Origin: an uncultured Eubacterium sp.
GTDB taxonomy: Bacteria > Bacillota > Clostridia > Lachnospirales > Lachnospiraceae
Length of the DNA stretch: 37,139 bases
Direction of reading: 5' to 3'
NCBI GenBank assembly: GCA_934351445.1
Contig: CAKRIZ010000018.1
Location: 1 to 37,139, forward strand
The stretch's first letter is position 1. Every line of letters begins with the position of its first letter. The notes under the pieces were generated by a model. It did no database searches. It had not been told where the DNA came from and saw only the letters and a list, made by a program, of their open reading frames with translations. A program made the position numbers and the translations under genes. This document shows, piece by piece, positions 1 to 8,237 of the stretch.

Positions 1-254
1 AATCATGCTATGCACAATTCTGTTTCTATTTTGGTTCAAGATTGCGAACGAGCATCGCGAGTTTCGCAATTACCTAAATATTATATGCAAAAGCAAGGTG
101 CAAAGCCTCCATCATTCAACAAGGACTTTTCACCTTTTTAGAAATCCTTTAGATTTCAGACACATGCGGTTCACATTTGTCACATATACTGATATTGTTC
201 AGATGAGGAGCCGAAAGTTTTACGGAACCCGGAACGGCTCCGACTAAAAACAAC
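1..254. other. Gene-poor left edge with a hairpin
   Basis: I see no convincing gene here. The longest open frame (plus strand, positions 5-247) has no recognisable family and no good ribosome binding site. An imperfect inverted repeat, ATTGCGAAC at 41-49 and GTTTCGCAAT at 61-70, could form a short hairpin. Its AGTTTCGCAA core also occurs in the terminal repeat of the element at 8238-8772, so this may be the edge of a related repeat. A second 7-bp stem (GGAGCCG with CGGCTCC) lies near 210-240. Confidence 0.4.
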
Positions 255-289
255 AGGGCAACGCGTAAAATAATTTTACACCTTGCCCT
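255..289. terminator. Bidirectional intrinsic terminator after rsmF
   Basis: The arms AGGGCAA (255-261) and TTGCCCT (283-289) enclose a second pairing, GTAAAAT with ATTTTAC. T-rich sequence follows on both strands. It lies directly after the stop codon of the minus-strand methyltransferase at 301 and most likely ends that transcript. Confidence 0.75.
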
Positions 290-300
290 TTTATTTATAT

Positions 301-1698
301 CTACCAGTGAATCCGCAGTCCCTTCGGATAATGATTCTTCACCACACCACGGCTAGCCTTTCCCCAACCGAGTGGCATTCCCTGATACGTGACCAGTATC
401 CAGCCCTCCAGTGACGGATCACAATTCATAGTCATACCCCGCAGATATTGCTCCGGCTGATCGGTCTCACATGTCTGTTTCACCTGATCTGCACGCAGCG
501 CCAGCGCCAATGCATGTGACGGCTCAAACCGGTTCTTTTTGTCGGTTCCCAGATGAAGCCCGGGTCTGAGTACTTTCATGCCGTCCAATGCAGTCATCTC
601 CTGTGGCACGAGATACAACTGGTCGCCAAACATCTGCCTGCGCCCAGTCAGTTCACAACACAGGTTCTGCTGTGCAAACATATCATATGCGGCCCATGCA
701 TCTGCAGATGACACGCTTCCGGTATTCTTCTTTCCTTTTTTATCCCGCCTGATACGACCGGAATCTGCCGATAACACCTCCGGCTGCCGTACCATCCGCA
801 TACCGTCCTTTTTCAGCCTTGCGACAAAATGACCTTCCCCACGCTGTCTGTGCGGGTAGATCCGGCCCGTTCCTGCCACAGTGCCATCTGAGATGCCAAG
901 TGCTGCCGTATCGATCGGCTGCAATGTGAGATCCGAATATGTCTCTAGCAGCCAGCGAACCATCTCCTCATCCTCTGCCGGGGCAAATGTACACGTCGAA
1001 TAGACAAGCACACCACCCGGACTGAGCATATTTACCGCACATGCTAGGATCTCCTGCTGGCGCCCGGCGCACATCTGCACATTTTCCACCGACCACTCTG
1101 TCAACGCAGCCTCCTCTTTGTGAAACATGCCCTCTCCGGAGCACGGCGCATCTACCACAATCCGGTCAAAAAATGCAGGGAAACGTGCCTCCAGCTCCTG
1201 TGGTGAATGATTGACCACAACTGCATTTCTGATCCCCATACGCTCAATATTCTGCGCCAGAATCTTCGCACGGTTCGGCACGATCTCATTGCATACAAGC
1301 AAACCCTCACCTGCCATACGTCCGGCGAGCTGCGTTGATTTGCCACCTGGTGCCGCACACAGATCAAGTACGGCCTCACCCGGTCTGGGATCAGCAATCT
1401 GTGCGACACACATCGCACTCGGCTCCTGAATATAGTACAATCCCATCTCATGGTAGACATGCTTTCCCGGTCTGTCAGTATCCGGATAATAATAGCCCTC
1501 GTCTGCCCAACTCACCGGTGTGAGCTGCCATGGCATCATCTGTTCAAATTGCTCTGCTGTCTGCTTTAACGGGTTGCGCCGCAAGCCGTATGCCCGCGGT
1601 GATTCATAGCTGGCAAAAAAGGCATCCGCCTCCGCTCCAAGCTGTTCCCTCATTCGCTCCACAAATGCCTGTGGCAGCGTGATCTGCTCATCGTTCAT
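301..1698 (-). CDS. rsmF: RsmF-type 16S rRNA (cytosine-5) methyltransferase
   Basis: A 465-residue NOL1/NOP2/Sun-family RNA m5C methyltransferase, which would methylate a cytosine of 16S rRNA using S-adenosylmethionine. The SAM-binding motif LDLCAAPGGKS lies at residues 111-121. The motif IV cysteine is in DAPCSGEG (Cys186) and the motif VI catalytic cysteine in YSTCTF (Cys236), so both family cysteines are present. Beyond residue about 300 is the C-terminal extension typical of the Gram-positive RsmF/YebU branch, containing a short basic stretch and ending in a PUA-like region. The gene stands alone, between the lrp-type gene and a strong terminator. The family is certain; the exact target base is inference. 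Confidence 0.9.
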   Translation of the reverse strand: MNDEQITLPQAFVERMREQLGAEADAFFASYESPRAYGLRRNPLKQTAEQFEQMMPWQLTPVSWADEGYYYPDTDRPGKHVYHEMGLYYIQEPSAMCVAQIADPRPGEAVLDLCAAPGGKSTQLAGRMAGEGLLVCNEIVPNRAKILAQNIERMGIRNAVVVNHSPQELEARFPAFFDRIVVDAPCSGEGMFHKEEAALTEWSVENVQMCAGRQQEILACAVNMLSPGGVLVYSTCTFAPAEDEEMVRWLLETYSDLTLQPIDTAALGISDGTVAGTGRIYPHRQRGEGHFVARLKKDGMRMVRQPEVLSADSGRIRRDKKGKKNTGSVSSADAWAAYDMFAQQNLCCELTGRRQMFGDQLYLVPQEMTALDGMKVLRPGLHLGTDKKNRFEPSHALALALRADQVKQTCETDQPEQYLRGMTMNCDPSLEGWILVTYQGMPLGWGKASRGVVKNHYPKGLRIHW

Positions 1699-1846
1699 AT
1701 CTTTTTCCCCTGAAATCCTCTGCTACTGTTCACTTCGTCCGCAACAACGATTCTGTTCCTCACTGCGCTCGTGACCAGTCATCGCCGTTTCCGGACAGTC
1801 TCAGTATAAAATATCCGGCAGGAAAAAGAAAGTCCTGTCTGTGCAA

Positions 1847-2308
1847 TTATGCAGTTTCCCCGACCAGTGTAGAGATCTCACGATGCTCGATGGCGGTAGA
1901 GAAGACGATCTGTGTCTGGGTCTTTCCGAATTTCTGTACCTGTGAGACAAATGCCTCGAGATCTCTCGTATTGGAATAAGCAACCTCTAACAGCATCGCA
2001 TAGTCACCTGTGATACAACTGCACTCAATCACATTGTTGCATGCACGCGCCAGATTTAAGAATGCATCCTTTTTACCCGGAAGCACTTCCACATTGATAA
2101 ATGCACGAATGCGGTTGCCCATTTTCTCTTTATTGACACAGGTATGGTATCCGAGGATATATCCCTCCCGCTCCAGCTTATCGATACGCGCGGATGTCGC
2201 AGGGGATGATAAAAATACCTGGGATGCGATATCCTTTAAGGATGTTCTCGCATTCTGCTGTAAAATATGTAAGATTTTTCTGTCTACGCTGTCTAACTGC
2301 TGTCTCAT
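1847..2308 (-). CDS. Lrp/AsnC-family transcriptional regulator
   Basis: A 153-residue protein of normal Lrp/AsnC length. Residues 1-60 form the helix-turn-helix (LDSVDRKILHILQQNARTS, then LSSPATSARIDKLEREGYI). Residues 65-150 form the RAM effector-binding domain, with the characteristic CSCITGDYAMLLEV segment. Such proteins are octameric DNA-binding regulators that sense amino acids or related metabolites. GAGGTG stands upstream of the ATG with suitable spacing. A promoter and terminator-like hairpin lie in the leader (2413-2509), so the gene may be controlled by attenuation. Its effector and targets cannot be told from the window. Confidence 0.92.
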   Translation of the reverse strand: MRQQLDSVDRKILHILQQNARTSLKDIASQVFLSSPATSARIDKLEREGYILGYHTCVNKEKMGNRIRAFINVEVLPGKKDAFLNLARACNNVIECSCITGDYAMLLEVAYSNTRDLEAFVSQVQKFGKTQTQIVFSTAIEHREISTLVGETA

Positions 2309-2412
2309 ACTGTCACCTCATCTGTTTTGTCCGTGAAACATGGATGTGCGTTTCTGATTCCAAATCGATCATTCCAATTTTTATTTTCGGTTTTCAGGCT
2401 GAGGCTTTGGCG

Positions 2413-2450
2413 TCAAAAAAGGCGCTTCAACCCCTTGGTTGAAACGCCTT
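2413..2450 (-). promoter_or_regulatory. Terminator-like hairpin in the lrp leader
   Basis: On the minus strand the arms AAGGCG-n-TTCAACC and GGTTGAA-n-CGCCTT (2419-2450) pair around a four-base loop with one mismatch. A run of six T follows (2413-2418). No gene lies upstream on this strand, while a good promoter does (2481-2509). The hairpin therefore sits about 25 nt after the predicted transcript start of the Lrp-type gene. Attenuation is inferred. Confidence 0.65.
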
Positions 2451-2480
2451 CGTTTCACTTAATTTTTTTAAGTTGCAATT

Positions 2481-2509
2481 ATAATAACATTAAGATTCTA
2501 ATTTGTCCA
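2481..2509 (-). promoter_or_regulatory. Promoter of the Lrp-type gene
   Basis: On the minus strand, TGGACA (2504-2509) and TATTAT (2481-2486) are separated by exactly 17 bp. A-rich UP-like tracts lie upstream at 2510-2530. It points toward the gene starting at 2308, giving a leader of about 165 nt. Confidence 0.55.
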
Positions 2510-2530
2510 GACCTTTTTTCTAATTTTTTT

Positions 2531-2692
2531 TAACAGTTCAGCCATGGCTTAAAAAACGAAGACATCATGCTTGCATGAATGGATTCGTTTGATAAGCCAT
2601 GAGGTGAGCGCCGGATTATGAGCAAAGTTAACTGCGAAGCAGTGGGAAAACGCCGTTAGGCGTCTTTGCGAATGGCGCGGGCTGAACTGTTA
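2531..2692. repeat. Small inverted-repeat element (162 bp)
   Basis: The ends TAACAGTTCAGCC (2531-2543) and GGCTGAACTGTTA (2680-2692) are perfect 13-bp inverted repeats. Inside are nested hairpins: CATGGCTTA with TAAGCCATG (2543-2601), ACTGC with GCAGT (near 2630-2642) and ACGCC with GGCGT (2650-2663). It has no coding capacity. Its right end recurs with three mismatches at 17380-17410. Together with the elements at 4778, 5982 and 14183 it belongs to a MITE-like or REP-like family. It fills most of the gene-free gap between lrp and the amidohydrolase. Confidence 0.75.
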
Positions 2693-2701
2693 CAACCTTT
2701 C

Positions 2702-2730
2702 TTGTCTCCCGACCCATTTTGGGGTACACT
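2702..2730 (+). promoter_or_regulatory. Promoter of the amidohydrolase gene
   Basis: TTGTCT (2702-2707) and TACACT (2725-2730) are 17 bp apart, upstream of the ATG at 2792. The spacer contains a small palindrome, ACCC then GGGT, which might be an operator. Confidence 0.5.
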
Positions 2731-2791
2731 ATGGAACAGATAAATAATAATAAATCATGTTCTGCTGTTGCAGACAGAAGGGATAAAAACC

Positions 2792-3607
2792 ATGCTCATT
2801 GATTTTCATACGCATACTTTTCCGGACAAAATTGCAGCCTCTGCCCTCGAACAACTGGGTACACGCGCCGGGATCTCTCCGCATACCGACGGTACCTATC
2901 AGGGGTTGCGAGATGCCATGGCACGTGATGGTGTAGATGTCTCCGTTGTGCTTCCGGTCGCCACGAATCCTGCACAGGTCGAAAAGATCAACCGGCGTGC
3001 ACTACAGACCAACGAGACTGCATCGGATACAGGGATCTATTCCTTTGGTGCAATGCACCCGGATTACCCGGACTATCAGCAGGAGCTGCGCTGGCTCGCC
3101 GACAATGGCTTCAAAGGGATCAAGCTGCATCCTGACTACCAGCTTCATTTTGCAGATGATGATGCAACCATGCATATCATTGATGAAGCAGAATCACTCG
3201 GATTATACACGACACTTCATGCCGGCATCGATATCGGTTATCCCTCTCCGGTACACTGTACACCACAGATGTCCCGACGGATCATTGATACACTCCACCC
3301 CACGCACCTGATCCTCGCTCATACCGGTGGATGGAAGCAATGGGATGATGTCATCGGATTATTGGACAATCCTGATGTATTTTTTGATATTTCTTTTTCC
3401 CTTGGTGTGATCACGCAGGAACAGTTTCTGCGTATCCTCACGCAGCACGGCAGCGACCACCTGCTGTTTGGCACAGATTCGCCCTGGGACAGTGCAGCAC
3501 ATACACTGGAGGAGTTAAAACGTATGCCGCTCTCCCAGGATCAGATGGATGATATCTGCTATAAAAACGGTGCGAAGATTCTCGGCATCTATCTAAAAAA
3601 GGCATAA
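2792..3607 (+). CDS. Amidohydrolase-family metal-dependent hydrolase
   Basis: A 271-residue TIM-barrel hydrolase of the Amidohydro_2 type. The N-terminal metal ligands are in DFHTHTFP (residues 4-11). Further ligands are the histidines in KLHPDYQLHF and AHTGGW, and the catalytic aspartate in FGTDSPW. These are the expected HxH...H...D set for a metal-activated hydrolase or decarboxylase. The ATG at 2792 is chosen because AGAAGGGA stands 8 nt before it; an upstream in-frame TTG at 2768 has no comparable site. The gene is monocistronic, bounded by its own promoter and by a strong bidirectional terminator. The substrate is unknown. Confidence 0.85.
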   Translation: MLIDFHTHTFPDKIAASALEQLGTRAGISPHTDGTYQGLRDAMARDGVDVSVVLPVATNPAQVEKINRRALQTNETASDTGIYSFGAMHPDYPDYQQELRWLADNGFKGIKLHPDYQLHFADDDATMHIIDEAESLGLYTTLHAGIDIGYPSPVHCTPQMSRRIIDTLHPTHLILAHTGGWKQWDDVIGLLDNPDVFFDISFSLGVITQEQFLRILTQHGSDHLLFGTDSPWDSAAHTLEELKRMPLSQDQMDDICYKNGAKILGIYLKKA

Positions 3608-3640
3608 AAAAATTCATGGGTCAAAACCCATGAATTTTTT
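3606..3640. terminator. Bidirectional terminator between amidohydrolase and pta
   Basis: AATTCATGGGT and ACCCATGAATT pair around a four-base loop, flanked by A and T runs on both sides. The two flanking genes converge, so one hairpin can serve both. Confidence 0.9.
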
Positions 3641-3654
3641 ATATCTCCGTTCAT

Positions 3655-3675
3655 CACTCCTGAATCACTTTCTTA
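3655..3675. repeat. 21-nt repeat overlapping the pta stop codon
   Basis: The 21 nt here are identical to 14252-14272, next to another intergenic repeat. The core is CTGAATCACTTTCTTA. The last three bases are the reverse complement of the pta stop codon, so the repeat abuts and slightly enters the gene end. Confidence 0.6.
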
Positions 3676-4656
3676 TGCCAATGCCGCGGTGATGATCGCC
3701 ATAGAATATACCTCAGATGCATTACATCCACGTGACAGATCATTGATCGGTGCATTCAGGCCTAACAGAATCGGTCCATATGCCTCAAAATTACCCATGC
3801 GCTGTGCGATCTTGTAACCGATATTACCTGCGTTGATGTCAGGGAAAATAAAGGTATTTGCATGACCTGCCACCTCAGACTGCGGGCACTTGGTACGTGC
3901 AACACGCGGTGATACGGCAGCGTCGAACTGCAGCTCGCCCTCAATCGGGAGATCCGGTGCTTTTGCCTTTGTCTTTTCCGCTGCGTGACGCATCTTGTCC
4001 ACATCCTCGCCCGCTCCTGATCCGAGTGTGGAGTAGCTCAAAAATGCTACCTTCGGATCGATATCGAAGATCTTTGCACACTCTGCAGTCTCTGTTGCGA
4101 TCTCAACCAGCTGATCCTCTGTCGGCTTGATATTGATTGCACAGTCACCCATTGCCAATACTTCATTGTCACCGGTAGCACTCGGTCTGACGAGAATGAA
4201 GCAGGAAGACACAATACTGTTGCCCGGCTTGGTCTTAATCAGCTGCAATGCGGGACGAACCGTATCAGCGGTAGAATAGGTAGCGCCACCAAGTAATGCA
4301 TCTGCCTCTCCCATCTTTACGAGCATCGTTCCAAAATAATTGGCCTGTGCCAGTGTTTTACGTGCCTGCTCAGGTGTCACACCCTTGCTCTTGCGCAGCT
4401 CACAAAACAGATCTACCATCTCATCCATGCGCTCGTACTTTGCCGGATCGACGATCTTCGCACCACGGATATTGAATCCGCTATCTTCTGCGGCTGCCAT
4501 GATCTCTTCCTCATTGCCTACCAGGATCGGGCTTAAAAAGCTGCTGGCCAACAGACGGGATGCAGCTTCCAGAATACGCGGATCACTGCCCTCTGTAAAC
4601 ACGATCTTCTTCGGGCTCTTTTTCAAAATCTGAATCAATTGTCCAAAACCAAACAT
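3673..4656 (-). CDS. pta: Phosphate acetyltransferase
   Basis: A 327-residue short-form phosphotransacetylase, which interconverts acetyl-CoA with phosphate and acetyl phosphate with CoA for fermentative ATP gain. Family motifs include FTEGSDPRILEAA near the N-terminus, YFGTMLVKMGEADALLGGAT in the middle and VAFLSYSTLGSGAGED in the C-terminal half. Length fits the class without the extra N-terminal regulatory domain. The ATG at 4656 is preferred because AAGGAG stands 8 nt before it; the in-frame ATG at 4677 lies upstream of that site. The usual partner ackA is not adjacent, which is somewhat unusual, and would have to lie elsewhere. Confidence 0.95.
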   Translation of the reverse strand: MFGFGQLIQILKKSPKKIVFTEGSDPRILEAASRLLASSFLSPILVGNEEEIMAAAEDSGFNIRGAKIVDPAKYERMDEMVDLFCELRKSKGVTPEQARKTLAQANYFGTMLVKMGEADALLGGATYSTADTVRPALQLIKTKPGNSIVSSCFILVRPSATGDNEVLAMGDCAINIKPTEDQLVEIATETAECAKIFDIDPKVAFLSYSTLGSGAGEDVDKMRHAAEKTKAKAPDLPIEGELQFDAAVSPRVARTKCPQSEVAGHANTFIFPDINAGNIGYKIAQRMGNFEAYGPILLGLNAPINDLSRGCNASEVYSMAIITAALA

Positions 4657-4709
4657 TTCTTTAACTCCTTTATTCATTCATATTTTTTTAAGTTTTCTAT
4701 TTCTAACTA

Positions 4710-4737
4710 ATTATCATTGTAAGCCTTTCTCATGCAA
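4710..4737 (-). promoter_or_regulatory. Likely pta promoter
   Basis: On the minus strand TTGCAT (4732-4737) and GATAAT (4710-4715) are 16 bp apart, about 55 nt upstream of the pta start. Confidence 0.45.
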
Positions 4738-4777
4738 AAAACAATATGCGTCCTGCCATGTATTTTGAAAAAAGCAA

Positions 4778-4911
4778 GTTACTGTTCACAGGCAGGCATT
4801 TTCTGAACTGAAAATGCCGTATGATACAGTGGTGGTAGCAGATTTTGCCGATCTGGAATGCGAAGCATCGGCAAAATCCGTTACTGGAACGAGGTACGAG
4901 TGAACAGTAAC
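4778..4911. repeat. Small inverted-repeat element (134 bp)
   Basis: The ends GTTACTGTTCAC (4778-4789) and GTGAACAGTAAC (4900-4911) are perfect 12-bp inverted repeats. They enclose two perfect hairpins: GGCATTTTC with GAAAATGCC (4795-4818) and GATTTTGCCGA with TCGGCAAAATC (4841-4878). It is non-coding and lies between pta and the lipoprotein gene. Its layout is like the element at 2531-2692. Confidence 0.75.
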
Positions 4912-4930
4912 AAAAGCAATACTGTTATTA

Positions 4931-5956
4931 CTATTTCTCAATGATCGCTGCATGCTCCTCCAGATAGTCAATCGTATACTCATTTAGAATATACTCCTTC
5001 ACGCCGTTTTCATCATAATCTGTGAGTAAATCCGATACAGAGTCATATTCATTTTCCTGTGCATAAGCCTCCATGCGCGCCTGCATCTGGTCATCAGACA
5101 GCGTCAGGTTCTCCTGTCTGCGGATCTCTGCGAGTACCATCGTCTCATCCACAGCATCGATATATTCCTCTTCACGCGCGGCCTCGTCCAGATCCAGCAT
5201 ATCATACACTTCGTCCAGTGAACAATTAAACATATCCGCATAGCTCTGATAACCACTCTCGGCTTCCTGCTTTTTTTGTTTGTAAAGGCTCTTTGGATAG
5301 CCACTGATCTCGCAGGCATCAATCGCTGCCTGTACCAGATCGTCGCGCACAGTCTCCTCTGCATCTTCCTCATAGGACTGCTGCAGCTCCTCTTTCATCG
5401 ACTGGTGCCACTTTTCTACTGAAACCACGCCGAAGTTCTCCTTCACAAATTCGTCCGTCAATTCCGGATAGATGACATCCGAGATGCTGTTTACCACAAT
5501 GTGGTAGGTGATATCCTTTCCCGAGAGCATCGCATCCTCAAAATCACTGTCGTATGATACCTCCAAATCCAGTTCATCCGCATCCACAGCACCGATCAAT
5601 GCCTCATCCACCTGTTCACCAAACTCAGCATCTCCGATGACCAGATCATATCCGTCATCTGTAAAATCATAGACGACCTCATCACCATCCTTCGCCAGCA
5701 GGGAGACGCTGACCATCTGCCCCTGTTTGACCGGACCATCGACTGGCTCATAATCGGTATATTCATTCAGTTGCTCCTTCTCATACTCGTCCAGCCGCTC
5801 CTGTGTGACTTTCTCGACCGTCTTTGTGACACTCAGGTTCTGATAATCACCCAATGTCACATATTTACTGTAATCACCACTGTCACCGCCGCAGCCGGCC
5901 AGCAGCAGGACAGCTCCAAGCAGCGGCAGCAGCCGGCAGGTTTTCTTCATACTCAT
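4931..5956 (-). CDS. Trigger-factor-like lipoprotein (putative secreted-protein chaperone)
   Basis: A 341-residue lipoprotein. A basic N-terminus and hydrophobic stretch end in the lipobox LLAGC (Cys22), so it should be lipid-anchored outside the membrane. Residues about 60-160 resemble the FKBP-like isomerase domain of trigger factor (VKQGQMVSVSLLAKDGD, then a hydrophobic strand ending ITYHIVVNSI). Residues about 170-340 are helical and acidic, like the trigger factor C-terminal substrate-holding arms. The ribosome-binding N-terminal domain is absent. AGGAGG lies 5 nt before the chosen ATG; a second ATG two codons on is an alternative. The likely role is folding of exported proteins, analogous to PrsA, which is inferred from domains only. 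Confidence 0.75.
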   Translation of the reverse strand: MSMKKTCRLLPLLGAVLLLAGCGGDSGDYSKYVTLGDYQNLSVTKTVEKVTQERLDEYEKEQLNEYTDYEPVDGPVKQGQMVSVSLLAKDGDEVVYDFTDDGYDLVIGDAEFGEQVDEALIGAVDADELDLEVSYDSDFEDAMLSGKDITYHIVVNSISDVIYPELTDEFVKENFGVVSVEKWHQSMKEELQQSYEEDAEETVRDDLVQAAIDACEISGYPKSLYKQKKQEAESGYQSYADMFNCSLDEVYDMLDLDEAAREEEYIDAVDETMVLAEIRRQENLTLSDDQMQARMEAYAQENEYDSVSDLLTDYDENGVKEYILNEYTIDYLEEHAAIIEK

Positions 5957-5981
5957 ATTGACCTCCTATTGTTATTCATTC

Positions 5982-6008
5982 GTAACTGTTCAGTACCCTC
6001 ACAGTTAC
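5982..6008. repeat. 27-nt hairpin repeat, copy 1
   Basis: Arms GTAACTGT and ACAGTTAC (8 bp, perfect) surround TCAGTACCCTC. All 27 nt are identical to 14183-14209. It lies in the 112-bp gap between the lipoprotein gene and the serine hydrolase gene. Confidence 0.75.
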
Positions 6009-6068
6009 ATTCATTCTCTGATTTTTACCGGATCTGTATTTGGCCTTACTCCGGTCTTACTTTGATTT

Positions 6069-8174
6069 CTACCGGATCGTCACCTGAACGGATGCGCCCG
6101 GAGCGCCGGCAAACACGACATAACCATCCTCCGGCAATGTCACGGCACGTTTACTGCTCACATAACTGTCATACTGACAGGTTCCGTTTGAATCATAGAC
6201 CGCTGCCATCGCATCTATCCCCTCCGGCAATCTGATACGCAGCTTTCTGTCTGCTGTCTTAGTTCCGACCCGGAACCATTTTGCATAGCCATTTTTACGA
6301 CTGATCTGTACGGTATAAGACTTTTTTGCCGGAAGATTCTTCAATCCATCTTCACTGATCATCGTAGTTCCTGCATAATGCAGGTATTCGATGCCCTTGC
6401 TGTCTTTTTCAAATACAAAATCTGTCGCACTCCGTGAACCATTCATCGGCATGTCAGTAAACTGCTCTGCTGTATTCGCATCCACAATCCGGTCATAGTA
6501 CACGTATCCATCACAGTTATTCGACAGAACGATAGACAGCATCACACCATTTTGTACATATCTGGCAGAAGAACTCTTCTCTGTCACAGTAAAATAGAGC
6601 TTTCCGTCGCGCTGTTTCCATGCCCGTTTTACAGATTTTTTCAACTGCTGCGGTACTACCTTCTGCGCAGTATAAGCATAGGAATACATCGTACTGATAC
6701 CCGGCATTTTACCGTAAGTACCTGACATCAGATAAGTATTTCCATCCTGCTCCAGAAATGTGAGCATCTGTGATCCATCCGGGTATATAAATTGTCCATT
6801 GCCGCTATAGATAAATGTCATCTTCATATTTGGCTGATTCAGATTGACCACGCGCATGCCCTTTGCCTGCATTTTGATCTGATAAGTGCCCATCAATGAT
6901 ACATAATATCCCTCATATTGTTCATACGCATCCGGTACTGTCTGCTTCGCGGGCTTATAAGCCGTCGGTACGTCAGCCAGTTTCTCCACACCCGGCACTT
7001 GCTGCCCCTTCAGCACCTGCTCTGCCAGATATTGTCCGAACGCACCATTATAGCTGCTCGAGCCACCGGACGAGAGCACTGCAACCGACAGATCCTGATC
7101 TGGAAATACGAGCAGCATACCATGATAGTACAGCGAGTCACCACCCTTTTCCACCGCCTGTATGCCACAGTCGGCAAACGGATACAGCGCCACCGTATCC
7201 CATCCAAGCCCAAAATCAATCAAACCGGTATCCTCTTCACACCACTGACCCTTTCTGCCCTCCGGCACAAAGGTCTCCTGTACCGACTGTTGTGATAACA
7301 ATCTGCCGGAATGGTCGGTAAAGCTCATCCCAAAACGGCACAGATCCTCTGCATTGGAATATACGCCGCCTGCACCAATCGCATTCAGATACTCTGTCGG
7401 CAGCTGCATCCCGCCTTTTTCCGTATAAATGCCTGCGGCATGCTTGTCTGCATCCATCTGTGCTGTCGTATATGTGTGCGCCAGTCCAAGCGGTGTAAAA
7501 ATATGCGATTGCAGATAATCACTGAAACTCTGTCCCGTCACATGCTCGACGACCAGCTCTGCCAGTTCAAATCCATCATTACAATACACACTATACGCTC
7601 CGGGATCTGCCTTCAAGACCCCATCCGCCAGTTTTTGAAGAAGCTGGTCATGATAAGAAGTATCTGCATCCTCAAACAGTATCGCGTTGTCCAGGTTATC
7701 GCCCATCAGGCCGGAGGAATGGTTGAGCAGCATACGCACAGTGATATCCTTGTACCGCTCGTCCTTCATCGCGAATTCCGGTATGTAATCCACGACCGGC
7801 TTGTCCAGCTTCAGCTTTCCAGACTCACACAACTGCTGCACGGCCGCCGTAGTATACATCTTGCTGACGGAACCAATCCCATAGACTGAATCTGTCGTCA
7901 CGCTTGTCTTTTTTGTGGCATTATCTGTCCCGCAGGCATCGCTGAGCAGCAGCTCACCCTTCTGCATGACCGCGTACTGGATACTTGTCGCACCGTACAA
8001 TCCAGTCATTGCCTTTGCTTTCTTTGTCGCCAGCTCTTCCAATGTCTGTGTCTGCTGTGTGTCAGATCCTGCAGCAGCCTGCACGGGTGCCGCCGATACA
8101 CGCACGGTCTGCGTCGTCAGGGCAACTATGAGAAGCACCGTTGTCAGTATACTTTTTAATTGTGTCTTTTTCAC
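6069..8174 (-). CDS. Exported beta-lactamase-family serine hydrolase with beta-rich C-terminal region
   Basis: A 701-residue protein. An N-terminal signal sequence (residues 1-29, ending VSAAP) suggests export. Residues about 45-390 form a class C beta-lactamase/esterase/D-Ala-peptidase fold: SxxK at Ser102-Val-Ser-Lys105 (GIGSVSKMYT), YxN at Tyr197-Cys-Asn199, and a later glycine-rich strand ending YYHGMLL that fits the third motif. Residues about 410-701 add beta-rich sequence like the lipocalin-type tails of such proteins. The start is GTG, supported by AGGAGG 8 nt before it. The substrate may be a peptidoglycan peptide or an ester; no lactam resistance is implied. It may be co-transcribed with the lipoprotein gene downstream. 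Confidence 0.85.
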   Translation of the reverse strand: MKKTQLKSILTTVLLIVALTTQTVRVSAAPVQAAAGSDTQQTQTLEELATKKAKAMTGLYGATSIQYAVMQKGELLLSDACGTDNATKKTSVTTDSVYGIGSVSKMYTTAAVQQLCESGKLKLDKPVVDYIPEFAMKDERYKDITVRMLLNHSSGLMGDNLDNAILFEDADTSYHDQLLQKLADGVLKADPGAYSVYCNDGFELAELVVEHVTGQSFSDYLQSHIFTPLGLAHTYTTAQMDADKHAAGIYTEKGGMQLPTEYLNAIGAGGVYSNAEDLCRFGMSFTDHSGRLLSQQSVQETFVPEGRKGQWCEEDTGLIDFGLGWDTVALYPFADCGIQAVEKGGDSLYYHGMLLVFPDQDLSVAVLSSGGSSSYNGAFGQYLAEQVLKGQQVPGVEKLADVPTAYKPAKQTVPDAYEQYEGYYVSLMGTYQIKMQAKGMRVVNLNQPNMKMTFIYSGNGQFIYPDGSQMLTFLEQDGNTYLMSGTYGKMPGISTMYSYAYTAQKVVPQQLKKSVKRAWKQRDGKLYFTVTEKSSSARYVQNGVMLSIVLSNNCDGYVYYDRIVDANTAEQFTDMPMNGSRSATDFVFEKDSKGIEYLHYAGTTMISEDGLKNLPAKKSYTVQISRKNGYAKWFRVGTKTADRKLRIRLPEGIDAMAAVYDSNGTCQYDSYVSSKRAVTLPEDGYVVFAGAPGASVQVTIR

Positions 8175-8237
8175 GTCTTTTTCCTCCTGTTTTCGTCAAA
8201 AAACATCCTGTTCGCAGGAATTTTCTATCAAATAATA

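Noticed and set aside
2708..2728. Possible CsoR-type operator (ACCC...GGGTA) in the amidohydrolase promoter spacer
   Set aside because: The central spacing is six instead of five bases and the outer AT bases are missing, so it does not match the two sites before csoR.
6069..8174. True beta-lactamase resistance gene
   Set aside because: The third motif is not KTG-like and the long beta-rich tail fits the esterase/peptidase branch of the family.
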